From Tenodera sinensis (taxonomy: Eukaryota; Arthropoda; Insecta; Mantodea; Mantidae), in NCBI GenBank assembly GCA_030765045.1, contig CM060967.1, positions 20,854,284 through 20,918,283 of the forward strand: DNA of 64,000 nucleotides, given 5' to 3'. The notes beneath the pieces are model-generated. The model ran no database searches. It had not been told where the DNA came from and saw only the letters and a program-made list of their open reading frames with translations. Below are positions 41,401-56,400 of this stretch, piece after piece. Made by a program: the position numbers and the translations under genes. Each line of letters starts with the position of its first letter. Position 1 is the first letter of the stretch.

Positions 41401-44400
41401 CTTTGAAAACTAGCTGAGCTCTCCATTTGGACAAAATTATTCCTACACAAAAATAAATAACAATTTATTAAAGTTTGAAGTCCCATTGAAAAAGATCTCA
41501 TGGTACAGTGCATCCATCAGAAAATGCCATTTGCAACTCACAGGAGGAAGTGCAGCAGTAAATCATAGCTGAGAATGGAGACAACACTTTCTGAAACATG
41601 TTCCAGTAATTTCTGGTGTAGAAAGTGAAGCTAAAGTAATAAATACTTAAATTTGTGTGCATAAAAGCATTTAATACTTGTTTAGAATGATGTACTTCAC
41701 AGTTTTTATTTGATGAAGCCATGAAATTGTTACCAAATTCTTATAATGAATAAAGACATGCATACATACAAACAGTAGATAACAACCACATAACTCCAGG
41801 TAACCAAGCTTGCATATGCAGTGTGCATTATTTCTGAGTTCACTCATTTTCTTATTACTGAAATTGATCTTTAATGCAGGGATAATCTCAAAGAGGATTC
41901 ATCACATCACCACAAGTTGAAATTATATAGATAGCAGTATGCATCATTTTAATTAAAAGCCTTGCATTTGTGGGTGTTAAAAATTTTGAAATCTCATCGA
42001 AAATCTCAATGAAAGTCATTAAAAATATTTGAATTGGATAGTGAACACCTATTGATAGTCTTGTTTTGCCCATGTTATACTGTGTTTCATTATGAACATG
42101 AATCTTGCAGGCTTAAGCCATTGTTAGGTATATAATTTACCCTGAAACAGATAGACAAGACAAATAGTAAACTCTGTTGTTAAATGCATAAGCTGAGCAT
42201 TGAGGTGCTGTGGGTAAGCTGAAGAATTTACTCTAATCAATCTAAAGAGCTTCTTCTTATTTTTTTTAACCATATTTACTTGTGTATAACAATTCCTCTT
42301 CTTTAACCTCCAAGGTATAGAAACTAGAACGATTATCAAATCCTCAACCTGTAAGATGAAAACAAAACACTCTTATTTACATGTAATGGAGAAACTAAGC
42401 TGTGGATTTAAAATATTTCTGCCTACTGGATATTCAGCTTTGTAACAAAACAGTGTAACGAGGAAGGTCTTTCTGCTTTGAAAGTAGTTCCACCTTACCC
42501 TTATTATGGACTGATTCTTACTTACTCACTCACTCACTCACTCACTCACTCACTCACTCACTCACTCACTCACTCACTCACTCACTCACTCACTCACTCA
42601 CTCACTCACTCACTCACTCACTCACTCACTCACTCACTCACAAGTTAAAAATCTTAGAAAAATAAAATTTATCAGCCAAATGAACACATTTTCCTGCCTT
42701 GAAAAACTAAGTACAGTAAACTCTCAGTTTAGCAGACCTAAAGGGCCATAAGCTGTCCGGAAAATTGAAAGTCTGTTACATCGCAAAATGAATGAAAATG
42801 AAGCAAAAACAAATGAAACTAATTAAAGAAAGTTGAAGCTATTTAACAGTGAAGCAACAAGATTCTAAAGTAAGAACAAAGTAGAAACTAAAAACTTCAC
42901 TTATCTTAGTAATATTGCTAGTTCTTGGTGCAAAGCTGACTTAAGTTTCGAGTTGACTCCAACTCATTCTCAAAGCTATACAAATTCATTACCAAAGCAT
43001 GGTGCATACCATTTACTTTACATGGTTTACTCTTGGTTAGAAGTTGTTCCCTGTGAAGTTGTGGGTTTGAAAAAAGTTTCAATACCCATTTGCTTCCCAC
43101 TTGAATATTGCTTCTGTATGATTAAGGAGCGAAACTGTCTGAAATGTTCATAATAGGTTAGCACTTGCGGGTCTGAACATCTTTCCACATAAGAAATCAC
43201 ATCATCCATGTGGTCTCTTCTTACAGATAATTTAAGTACACACTTCAAAGATTCATCATCACTGTCGTCATCTTAATCTTCATCCTCTTGTAGAACACTT
43301 GCAGAGATCTCTTCATGACTCAGAATCTGGTAACCTGGGAATGCCCAGAGAATGTCCAATTCAGACTGAAGCTAAGAGTCATGTAAGTACACCAACTTTC
43401 ACAAATGTAGCCGAAGACGTGTGAACTAGCCTTCTCAATCAGACAAACAGCAGAATGCCATAATTTCATCATCGCAGATCTTCTAAATTTCATTTAAATT
43501 TATTTTATAACCAACACCAAATTTAGTCCGTTAAATCTGAAGTCCGTTGAACTGAGGTCCTTTAAACCGAGAGTTTACTGTATTGTACTTTACAAGCACT
43601 GCAACATACATGTAAAAGCTAAGTTAATTATATAGGTATCTAATTTGTGTACAAGTGTATTCAACCATGAGAACATATATGCTAACTATCCTTTGTTAAA
43701 GTAATGGTCTATTTAACTAGAAACAATAATACAAAAGACCTTCAGGTTTAAGTGTTAGGGTAAGTGCATATCCCTACTCTTTCTTTCTGTTAATCTAACC
43801 TAATCTAGCTAAATGCTAAACTAAAAGTTTAATGATGATGGTGACGACTAAAATAATAACAAAGTACATACTACCGTATTTGCAGCGTATAATATGCACC
43901 CCACTTTTTAAGACCTTTTTTAGGGAAAAAAGTTCTCACTTAATACATATACTGCAAAACAATTATAACACATATGTACACTTACATCAAATGTCTAGGC
44001 AATATAGGTAGGAAAAAGCACTCATCTTCTAATTTTTGTCCTCAAATCCCAAAAAATCATCTTCTCTTTTCCTTCCATTATTGACAAACTGATGAAATTC
44101 CACAATTTGTTCTTCATACTCGACTGGCATCTTTTGTGATATTCTTGTCTTGATCTCCATACAAAGCCAATACCTCTTCATAAATTTTGAACACCATGAT
44201 GCTGATCCAGTAAAGTTGGTGATTCCTTTGTTAGCAGATATTGCTTTCGCTTGATGAATGATCATTTTTGTAGAAACCGATACTGTTCTCCAAAACCCAA
44301 GTTTTGAGTTCTGCCCATAATTCTGGCCAACAAACAGTTTCACTTCTCAGATTATATTTACTGCAAAGTGTTTTCTTTTAAACATTTTCCTAATCCTGCC

Positions 44401-47400
44401 AAGTTCTTATCATTTTTTTCAGTTGGAGATGGCCCAAATTCCTTTCTGCATGCCCATGTTCTTTAGCATATGCCATCATTTGTAGCTTAAATGCAGTAGT
44501 ATAGGATAGATGTTTTTCAGCCATAGTTTGCAAATAAAACCACAATATATGTACATACACAAGTGGATGTCCACAATGAACCCAACAATAACTGAATATT
44601 GAACGAACAATATAAAAACCGTTAACAACAATGCATGTGAACTCTGTACAACTGGAATGATCAAAATTTGCAAGGAAGCTAACAATGAATAGCTTCAAGC
44701 TGAAACATAGACAGTTTCAAGAAATGGAACTTATAAGTACCTACCTTAATTTGCTACTACTGCTGTAGAAGATGTATCCAATATTTGGCGCTATTTTCAA
44801 AGGGAAAAAAGTGTATCTTATACACCAGCAAATACAGTATTTCCACACGAACAGCATTCTATTAAATGTTTTCTCAGTTTGTTGTTAAATATTTTTCTAT
44901 TCAATATTTTAATTTAATGAGACAGTTTCTTCTTCTTGCTCTTCCTTAATGTGGATTAGGTCTTTAGACCTGTTCCGAGATAATCAAACTGCTTTATCCA
45001 CCTCATTTGGGATCATGCAATCTCTTTGTCCTAATGGTTTGTAAAATAGTGCTTGCTGTGGCAATTTAAAAGGTCTCATCCCCTTCTATTAACATGTTAT
45101 TTATTTTCTTGTCCAAGTATTACAGCTTATATTCATACAATGATAACAATTAATATATTTTCCTTGTTAAATGTGGATGTACATGATTTTCTTTTGCCTA
45201 GTTTATACAACCTTCTACCAAGTACAAATAGCTAACTGAAATTAGCAGTTCCTGAAGGACATATGGCAGTTGTTTGTATCTGAAACTTTCTGTGTAAGTG
45301 GTAATACTGGTAACCAAACTATTCAGCTACTCTTTCATGTATAGACTGTAAATGTCTTAATAAATGCCTTAACTAACCTATGGTTACTAGTATGCCTATC
45401 CTGAACACATGGTGATAATCTGATGGCATTGGTGTCAAATGTAATTTTGGTCTAGTTACCTTTTAACAAAATCACATAAGGCCTGCTGTCCTAAAGATTA
45501 AAGTCCTAGGGCTTCATCATGAAGCACAAGGTGGTAGTGGTGATGGTGGTGGGGGTCTGTGACTGTTGGTGCTGGCGGCTGTGGTGGTGGCGGTGGTGGT
45601 ACATCTATTAGAATTAAGATGAAGGCAGAGTTAAAAATATACTATTAACCTTTTGGCTAAAACACTGTATAAAAAACAATTTCCAGATTTCGTAACCTCA
45701 CAAGGTTTTTTGAACTGTTGAAATCAGGAAAATCAAACAAAGACATAGATCATGTGCCTATTTTTGATACAATGATGGTAGAAAAAACTAGCTGCTATTT
45801 TTGAGTGGTAGTTAGTTATTTATTTAACATATAATTTTGATAAATTTTGTGCTTTATTTTCATAAATTCAAATACTATATAGCCATGAAAGTGTACAGTT
45901 ATGTTCTCCATTGTTTTTAGTTTGGAAGCAATGTAGAACAAAGTAAGTTTCCAATAATCTTATGTAAACCATCTTGTTAAAATGCAACTAGATCCAAAAG
46001 CTAAATTGAAGATCATCACACACTAAGGATAAAGTAAAATGTATTTTTCCATCATAAAGTAAATTAAGTGTTTTATCCATTTATCAGGTTGATCAATTTG
46101 AATATATAAAAATAAAATCAGCAACAACACCTTATGTATCGGAAGTGTGTTCTCTAATCCTCAAAGTTTGATATTTTTTAAATTGACTTTCTGCACAGTA
46201 GCTATCGTAATGTATTACACAAACCAAAACTAATTCATTAAGCCACATCATTCTTATTATTAAATACTAATATGTATGGATGCACCTTCTAGCGTTTCAA
46301 ATAAACACCTTTCATTCTAAAAATGAGGTTGAGATTTTCTTACGGCATTTGAAGTTAGTGACCAGGTTAGCAAAAAACGGGATTTGTACTGAGATCAGGA
46401 TGGAAAAAATGTTATAAAATGTTATGTATAAAAGGGATTGTTGATTATGCAGGTAAATATGGTGTGCAAACAAACAGCCTTTCCTTTCTGGAGTGAAGTT
46501 GGTGTAATAGTCGCAATTCTGTTTTTTCAGTTTATTTAATATCATGTCCATCAAGGTGCAGTATGTAAATTGAAAACTCCAGAAATTTAATCCTTTCCTG
46601 AAAAAAGTCAGAATTTTTACATAGCAAAATAAATACCATAAATAAATATTCCCAAAGTAGATTTAGAAGCCTGCTCATTATTACCTATTTACCAACCTGT
46701 AAACTTGTGGGTGATACTGTAAATTCTCTAACCTGAAATGTATGTACATCAAGTTCATCAACTAATAATATCATTAGTTTTTTAGTAGAACATGCTCAAG
46801 ATCATGATTTTTAGAACATTTTTGTCTTGTAGATGCAGATCATGTTCCATGGCCCTTATTTCATAGTTTTTCTTTAGTTTACCTAGTTTATAGTACTCTA
46901 AATAGTGAAGCTGGGCTCTGTTTTCTTTAGAAGTAGTATTTATGGCTTTCATGAACTTCTTTACATCAAAACTGAAATGCAGACTATAAATTGGATACAA
47001 ATGTGTGATGTGAGGTAACTATTCAAACAGGAATATCTCTTAATTTTAAATTATTTTTCCTTAAATGAACATATATATTGCTTTTCAGTTCTAGTATTGG
47101 GTGTTCATTTACTTCCAAAATGTTTCCTCCAGTATGTTCGAATTTTATGATGTAGTTATAGTATGACAAGGTTGTAATATGTCTCCATTGCTTTTTAATA
47201 TCTATTAAGTTACAGCATTAAATAACTGGAAAAGAAAATGTGGTGGAATAGGAATACCAATTAATGAAAAAATTATTATTTACTTTCCATTATGCAGATG
47301 ACCAGGTAATGCTCACTCAAGACAGAAAAGGCTTAGAATATATGATGAAAAAATCTGGTGTGTTCCATTCACATGACTTTCTGTACTCTTGTACTAACTG

Positions 47401-50400
47401 TTCTTACAAACTCTTATTCCTAATCTTCTTCAAGCTAGTTGAGATAAACATTTGCAGAAATTATCTTATTGACTGACACACACACGTGCACGCACGCATG
47501 CACCCACGCCCCCACCCACACAGATATGTGCACACACACTTTTTCTAAAAATGCTCCTTTTTATTCAGGGGGCCTCAAAACATATATTTCTGGTGAACTC
47601 TCAACATCAAATTTTTGTGTGGAATACAATACTTCTATTTACTATACGTAGTAGATAAAGTAAAAATTAAATGAATATGAAAAATGTGATCTGTCCATAA
47701 ACTAGGAAAAAACTGAATATCTATGCATAGGCAGAGAAGTCAAAACTTGGAAATAGATAAAAATATAACTATTAAACCTCAGAATGAATGTAATTATCTG
47801 GGAGAAAAATTGGATATTTCTGTAAAACATGAAAAAATGATAAATTCAAAAAAATAATTCAAGCAAAAAGAATTACTGGAACCATAAATTCCCTGTTATG
47901 GCAAAAAAATATCAAATGTAAAACTAAAATAATGATATATAACTCCATAATGAAAAGTACACTTTTATGTAGATGTGAAGTCTGGCAAATAAATGTAAAG
48001 ATGAAAAAGAAACTATTCTCAACAGAAATGGACTTGCTATGGAGATCTGCAATGAAATCTAGATTGCAAAAAGTAAAAAAATTAAGAAATTGGAAGATTA
48101 GTCAATAAAGAACAAACTATTTTAGAAGAAAAACAATTCAGGAAAAACAATTAGTTTATTATGGACACATTTGCTGCATGGGAGATGTTTCGACTACCAG
48201 ATATGATCATGAAGTGGATCCCAAATGGACGAAGAAAGCGAGGACATCCACAATACCTAAGAAGAGCATCATCACTGCTATGTCACTGAGAAATCTTCAG
48301 GAGGATTGTTTAGATAGATGTAAGTAGCAATTAGGACATAGGCAGGGAAAACAGAAAGCAAAGTACCTTTTTGCCACCACACGTATCTTCCTCAATTTCA
48401 CATAAGGTGGAGATTAGCTGAAATAGCTTTTTACAATTAATGTTCTACGAAAGCACCTTATGAAGATATTCCATATCTGTAGTCATGGTTATCAGGTGTC
48501 AGAGGAGCATTTCAGCACTTAAGCACACAGGAAGGCTTCTAGAAACTTTGAGGAAGGGCAACCAGAACTAGGGTAGCAGACTTGTAGGGAATCCAAGTGT
48601 CTAATGCTTCCAAATATTACATTCTAATACTGCCAAGATCCCCCAAAGGTCTACCTCTCCCTACGAAGAGCCCAGCAGACAGTTCCACAAAGGAAACTTC
48701 CTCCATATGCATTGCTTATTGTCTACTTGCGTGGTCTTTTAACCCTGAAACATGATAATGAATCGAAATGACAAAATGGGGGACAAGAGGACTCATGACT
48801 TATATAATTCACCTAACATTCCCTTACAAACCAGGGAAAACCTGCACAGGAAGGCTCAGTGAGCTTCTGGAAGCCTTCAGAAGGAAGGGGTGAAGTGAAG
48901 AACACAGAAGGGAACCAGAACTTGAACAGCAGGCTTAGATGGAGGCAGCAGTATCCAGATATTGCATCCTCGCACTGATGGGGGGCATCACCCTCCCCCC
49001 CTCACAGGGCTACTTCTCCTTACAGAGAGATCTCCATGAGAGCCCTTCATATATCCAATGTCACAGCAGACAGTTCCACAAAGCAAACTTCTGCAATGCA
49101 CCTTGTTTGCTGTCCACCAATATACTCCTTCTGAAACATAAAAAGGAATTGAAATCAAGAAAATTTGTAGGATTATACAATCCACCCAAGCATTCACTTA
49201 TAAACAGGAAAATCACGCAAATCCCAAGGTGAGAGTAACCATCCCAAAGGCAATCAAACCCAGGACTTCCTGAATGCAAGCCTCACACATAACCACGGAA
49301 CCATCTCGCTAGGTTAGCACAGGAGCAATACAACATTATTTTATAAATATGACACTCCAAAGAGACAGTTTCAGCTTTTATTCCTTTCAAGTGAAACTTT
49401 TTAACTTAGTTAATATTTATGTTTCCTTGATTGTAAATGTTGCTGGCTCAAAAACACATTCATAATAAATTTAGCGCTTTATCCAACTACAACAACATTG
49501 TTAATTAATTTGGCAATGGTAGTACTATTACTACCTTTGCTTCAATGCATTGTCAAACCCTATCAAGCTTTGTACTATAAAACCCGCACTCATAATCATG
49601 TCATTACTTCAAATTCATATCCATGAAAGTTCAAAGTAAATGAATACCCAGTAAGTTTAAATGTATGTATGTATGTTTGTACATATTTATACAGAGTAGT
49701 CTTCAATAATGCTGAATTTTCTGATTTCTATGTGTGTCCTTGCATCACTGACTGGCAACAATTTGTATGTCCAGATGTCTTCAGTAAATATAGGGTGTCC
49801 CAATAAGAACGCCGGATTTGATAAGTTCTTGGGTTAAATGCACCACTTTGTATGGGTGCATGTGCAGATCTTTCATGAGAATCCTCTGCAATGAGCTTTT
49901 TGAAATGCCTAACTGCTGTGAATAACGATGAATGCATTTATTTGGACTCACTTGAACACTATCCTACACAATGGGATGTTCTGAACAGACCGTGCACAAC
50001 GAGTGCATTTGATTGTTGGAATGTTTGCAGTGGGTCTTGTTGCCTTGAATTTCATCATCAGCACCTACGACACATTTGGCACATTCTTCTGGCCTAAGAG
50101 CGTGCAAAACCTTCGAACACCTTCAGCATAACACTCACCATTCTGATAACGAGTTTTTACAATTAAAACTCACTGTGCAGCAGTGTAACATGCTACACCA
50201 AGTAAAACATAAAAAACAGAAAAGGTAAGTAGAGAGCTGCCAATCTCACTGCAACAAAATGGCAGCCAATTCAAATCTGGCATTCTTATTGGGACACCCT
50301 GCACATATAGTACTGAAATTTAATATATGAGTTTGAAGAAAGTTGAATTTCAAGTGTTATTGAAAATGGTACAAAATTAAGCACAATTTATGTGAAATAC

Positions 50401-53400
50401 CTCCTAAGAGGTTATTATTTTTAAGCAAACCATTGTATTTATGAAGTTTCAATACAATATGTTGAATTGTTTAATATTGTTAATATTGGTTAAAATTAAT
50501 TGGACAATCAACATTATATTGTAACAAAATGGCAAAAAGTACAACTCCCCCCCCAAAAAAATTTAGTTTTTTCTCCAAGCATCCATAAGAATAAGTTTTA
50601 GTAATGCTATTACAATATTTCCACCATTAAATAAACACCTGAAATTTAACACTCTGCATAAACTTTTAACCATGTTAAATGTTAGGTTATTAAACCTGTC
50701 TTTCTTATAATTTTAAAGAAGATGGGGAACAAAAGCTCTCTCTCTCCAAAGCTTCACTGAACCATAAACAAAGAGAAGCCTGTCATATTTATCGATGCAA
50801 GTACGTTTTAACTCCAATCATCTTTCATCTGTAAAACTTTAGATCTGCATTTCAGTTTAGTGATGTAATTTGCGATGAGAGATACTATATTAATGTAATG
50901 ATGTTTTATAAAAATGGCTTGTTTGCTATTAAAGAAGAGCATAATCAAGTATGTCAAAATACATTGAATGTAAAAATGTGTATGTTGATAATTAAAATAC
51001 ACAAGTAACAATGGCAAGATGATGTTCAAAGTGACAATATCACAATCTAAGAAATTTATCATATACTAATTTCTTTAAGAAATGTAATTATACTTACAGT
51101 ATTTTATATATTTTTTTAATCTGGGTTAACAGTAAATTATTCCTTTTGTCTGCTATAACTTACAAGGAGTTTTATAATTTTAATATATTAATCTGTGACG
51201 ATTTCTGACACTAATTTCACATGCTTAAATTCAAATTTGGAACAGGTTTCAGAAGCTTCAGAAGCAATAGCTTCCAAACATGTTTCAAATGTGAATTTAA
51301 GTGAGCGTCACAATCTGGGGTCAATAATCTTTCAAGTTATGTTATATATATGTTTATATCTTTCCTATCTGATTTAATAGTAGGCTATTCCTTTTGTTTG
51401 TTTTATTATTATGGGATTGTATAACTTTAATAGTTAATGATATCAATATGGATTTTGCTAGTACAATTATGCTGATATAGATAGTGAGGATACGGTTAGG
51501 ATGATCTCAGTCTTGAAAAAATATATATGTCACTCCTAAGATTTGATTTAATTTAATTATAAGAATTATTACTCACAAATTTTGATTTATTACAATTTTG
51601 GTTATGTTGAAGGTCTCACTGTCCATGATCATGTATAGCTGCTTAGCTATTATACTAATCCTTTTATTGTATCACATTGACTGAGACTGTTTTGCACTAG
51701 AGAAGAATCTTGATTATCTATCATAATGGATGGCAGGGTGTGATGGTTAACCAGAAATTATGAGTAACGTATTTTATTACTGAAAAAAAATACACAAAAG
51801 CTGCTGCAAGTTCACCATTAGCAAATAGTTTAATTATTTTTGAAAACAATTCTCAAGCAGGGATGGTAATGATCCGTCATAGGAGTAAGGAGTATACAAT
51901 TCAGGAGGGACACCTCACACAGTGTGCGAGATCTACTGTGGCTATCACCACTCCGGAGGAAGGGATGAAGTAAAGAAACCATAGGAGGCTTTAGGTTACA
52001 GGCACACAAGGCACAGAGATGTGCAAAGTCCCTAGCAGTTCCTGAATTGAAGACCTCTCCCACTACAGCTACCCAGAGAGGGTAATGAACAACCTGTTCA
52101 ACCAGACAGCCCTCTAGTGGCCATAGGGAATACTTCTTCCTTGAACTAAACATTTATGCCACTCGTCCAGCACCGCCTATTACCATGAAATCCAGAAGTG
52201 TGCCTGAAACTTGAGAGCAAAGCATAATGAAAGGGAATGAGGGAAAGAAAATTGTGCTAGATGAGAAACCATCCAAGCATCCACCTACTGACCAGGGAAA
52301 ACCATGAAAACTTAAGGTCAGAAAGAGCAGTTGATGGGAACTGAACCAGGAACCTCCCAAATGTAAGCATCACATGGGGCCCACTCACTCGGTAATGATC
52401 CATTATATTGAATTAGGAAGGATTCATTTTTCCAAAAGAGTAAAACATAATCCGTGCAGTTTATTACAGATGTATTTTTCTCATATTGGTAGTAAAAGTA
52501 ACCTTGCATAGGACTTATACATACTTTCATCATAGCTGTTGCACTTGTGCATAATGGCAGAAACAGAGCAAGTTTGAAGATTAAAATTAAAATGTAAATG
52601 CCAGTCTTCCAAATGGATAACCAAGGGGTATGGATAATCAAGGTTCTGCTTTAATACCATGATAACAATTTGTAAATAAGTCCAAAAAAAGAAATTGTAG
52701 AATTGTGGCACATTTTAATTAGAGGCAGAAAAACTGAAACAAGACAAATTAGTTTGAATTTCAGCCATGTATAATGTTTCTACCCTTTGTGTTCTAACTT
52801 CAACTCTTTTACTAAATGCTAAGTGACATGCCATATTTTCAAGCAAATTTTAGATGTTTCATTAAAAAACATGGGTTTCAAAACGTCATTACATTAATGT
52901 AGAACCTCTGTTAATACTTCCCATTAGTTTAGCATTTCAACTGCATATTTAGTTTGATTTTGTTATTTCTGCTTTGTATACTGATGCTGCATTTTTCCCT
53001 TTCCTTATCTCTCCTCACCTGCTTCCTTTGTTTGTGTGCGCGTGGTCCAAACTACCTCTGTGCATGTGCAACAACTCCTTCCCATGCATGTGCGCAACAC
53101 ACAGAACACTTTGTCGCAGGATCTTTACCACCAGAGCTACTCACGAGTTGGAGTTGTGTTTGCATCCATTACCAACTACCACGAGTTCTACATGGAGCTA
53201 GATGGTAACAACCAGGGAGTGGAGTGTCTGCGGCTGTTGAACGAAATCATCGCAGATTTTGATGAGGTAAGTGAAATTTATTAATACATACCGGGTCTTC
53301 AGGTTTATTTTGCCTTTGCCACAATCAATAACCTGCTCATGATGTCAGCATTTTGAAGCATGTTTATCACCAGTGTCTCAGACGGAGGACTAGCAACAGA

Positions 53401-56400
53401 TGAGTGGAAGGGGTGGATGTCCACAGTTTCCAAGTCACCTTAATGAAACAGGACTTCTATCATACCTTTCTAGTATTTTGAACTTTTTTTCATGTGGAGC
53501 TCATAAACTCACAATCTCAGCATGTACATATACTAATAAGATCACCCAAATAATCTAGCGTAACTTTAATAGAACAACTTTTCATTACAGAAAGGCTTAT
53601 CTATAATTTTTACAGCAGTGCCTACAGAATAAATTCAGAAAACAACACGCAGAAGCAAAATAACATATTATAAAAAATAATTAGCCGAAGCTTTATAAGA
53701 ATATATGAAAATTTAGCATCAAATTAGTAATATCTTAATCCTTTTTGTCATATTTTATCTCAGGGCTTGAAATTCTGGACAAGGATAGAGAAAATCATTC
53801 ACATAATGCCCACTATTGTAACAACAGACTCCTGCTCGTATCCTTGCAGTTCAGAAATAGTATTCTTTTTCCTTCTTCTTCTTCTTCTTCTTCTTCATCT
53901 TCATCTTCATCTGATTACCCTTCCCATGTGGAGAACTTACACCCCCGAGGACTTACAAGCCTATGCCTAGGGTCAGATGCCTGTTGGGACCAGATGAACC
54001 TATGGACCGGACAGAGTGAACACCTGGAAGCGGGTGGTCAAACACCAGGTATGAGAGTGAGGAAGAGAATGTTATGAAATGGAGGCAAAATGGATAAATG
54101 GAAAGGGGATGATGGAGCATTTGATGGAATGAGTGGCATGAGAAACTGTCACTCTGAGAAAACCCACCCAGATGCCACTTTGTCTACCATAAATACCACA
54201 TGTGGGTCCCTGGGACTGAACCTGGGCTGCCTTGGTGATAGGCAAACAGTCTAACTCCTCAGCGACAGCACCCCCAGAAGTAGCATTCAGTCATGCAAAT
54301 TCTGTGGTCTGCGGTCACTTCCATTTCACATGTAAAGAACGCGCAAAATGTTGTAGTGAAAAAAGCTGAGCACTGCCGCAGTACATAACCTGTTTATGAA
54401 GCCACAAATGCATGCAATACAAGGTTCACTTCTACACCTCCCTGAGACAAGAAGCTCGCTGACCTAATAAGGACTTCATTCATCTAACCATACTACCTGT
54501 AAAGGCTAAATATAAGTAAATCTGAAGACCCAATATATGTATTTTGTGGATATCATAATATCTGGCCATCCTCAATCTAGTAATACATAATGCAGATTTG
54601 ATCTTTTGTGTATAGACAAGTTTTGACAAATATCATGTATATTGTGATAGTTGAGAATAAATAGGGATATTGTAGGAAACATCAATGCATGGATATAATG
54701 CAAATTATTAGATACCTATCTCTTTACATTTTTCCTCTTCATCTTTGGTAAGGCCTAAGGAGATCCACCTTAAGAATTGATTCCAAGAAGGCCTCTGGGA
54801 GTCCAAAGATTTGAAAATATCTGCTCTGTTGGTTCAGTATTCTCAGCATTTGTACTGTTATCCATTGTTACTTTCCAGGTTCAAAATATAATTAGATGTT
54901 GGTGTATCTGTTTGCTTATTCTATGTTAATGGCTTTTTCTCTATTTTGTATGGTAATATGGAAAATTAGTCAAAATACATTTTCATACCTGCATACTTAT
55001 ATGGTTCACATGTAAAATCTATGGGCGTGGAGGTCTTTTTATGACCTTGGAAAAGGTGGACAGATCAGTGTTAAAAATGTTGAACTCAAACATGACAAAG
55101 CATCAAATTATATTTCATTATTTTGTAACTCAGTGTTACAGACTACCTAATTGGTATAGATGACATTCATTGTGATCATGTTTCCTCTTCATTGGGCTGC
55201 ACAAAATGAATAGCATGCAGTTTTAAAATTAGGTGACCTCTAATACCCAGTAATAACTGGGCATGAACATTTAATAATGGGTGGCATGAACTGTAAAGTG
55301 AACTCTCTCACATAATGGTTTATCTTATTCACATTCTGTACTTGCAGTGTATAAGTTTTCTATTTTTATGATACTTTGATAGTTTTTGTTTACAGTTTGT
55401 GTTACAAAGTATAAAATATGGATTAGAAATTTATGTATACTATGAAGTGGTGGTCTTTCCTTTAATACATGTTTATTGTGGTACCAGGAAGAATTTCAGC
55501 TTGTATGACAGAGAGATGCAGTACTACCAGGTGTTTGAGAATTCTTATAGAATCATTGTGTATCATCATTTATTTATTTAATTTTTATACATTTACTGCA
55601 GTGAACATTTTATACATTCTAAATTTCATGTCAATGCAAAATGATTATTCTTTGCTGGAAGAGGGAAAATTTTACAGGTTTTAATTCCACTAAGTTGACA
55701 AATATGCACTTAATATATAACTAAAGCCCAGATTTTCATGTACTATAAAATACGCATGCATTTATGTACTACTGTATCTCCAAATATGCACAATGAAGAG
55801 CAAAAACATGCACTATCAGAATGTCACACTGTACTCTAATAAATTTTATTCTCTTTTATCAATGAACAAGTGTTTCCAAATTTTGCTCACTTAAACTTGT
55901 GCATTTATTGGTAAGAACATTCTTGAAAGCTGAAAACAATTTTTCTACTTCACAAGAAGTGACAGGTGCATACTTAAGGGAAAGAATCTGACTGAGGGTG
56001 AGATCGAATTCTAAATCTTTTGCAAATTTCAGGTCAGGATTTGAAGTAAGTAGTGTCTCAAGTTTTTTTTAAGTTTTCCCTAACTTCTACACTTATTCTC
56101 CACAATACGAATAGATAATTCAGCACCCCCACAAAATTCCCAAAAACATCACAGTCATTGTCAGGTAGCATCCTAGTAATCGTTAATAGCTTAACTTTCA
56201 CCTTTTCTCAACAAACAAATGGCATGGCAATCCCATATTTTAAGGAGGCACAGTCATGCACGGTAATATGACATTGTGTACTAAAACCATAAAATGATGA
56301 TTTATATGCATTAAAAAGTTCTAAATATGTTATATTAAATAAAAGAAAATCCAAAACTTGCATTATGCATGAATTTTGTCCTAAAAAGGCCAAAATATGC

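Noticed and set aside
42521..42642. CRISPR-like array
   Set aside because: Pure tetranucleotide microsatellite with no spacers.
53745..54077. Ser-rich 110-codon protein
   Set aside because: The Ser run is the TTC tail of an S1 SINE.
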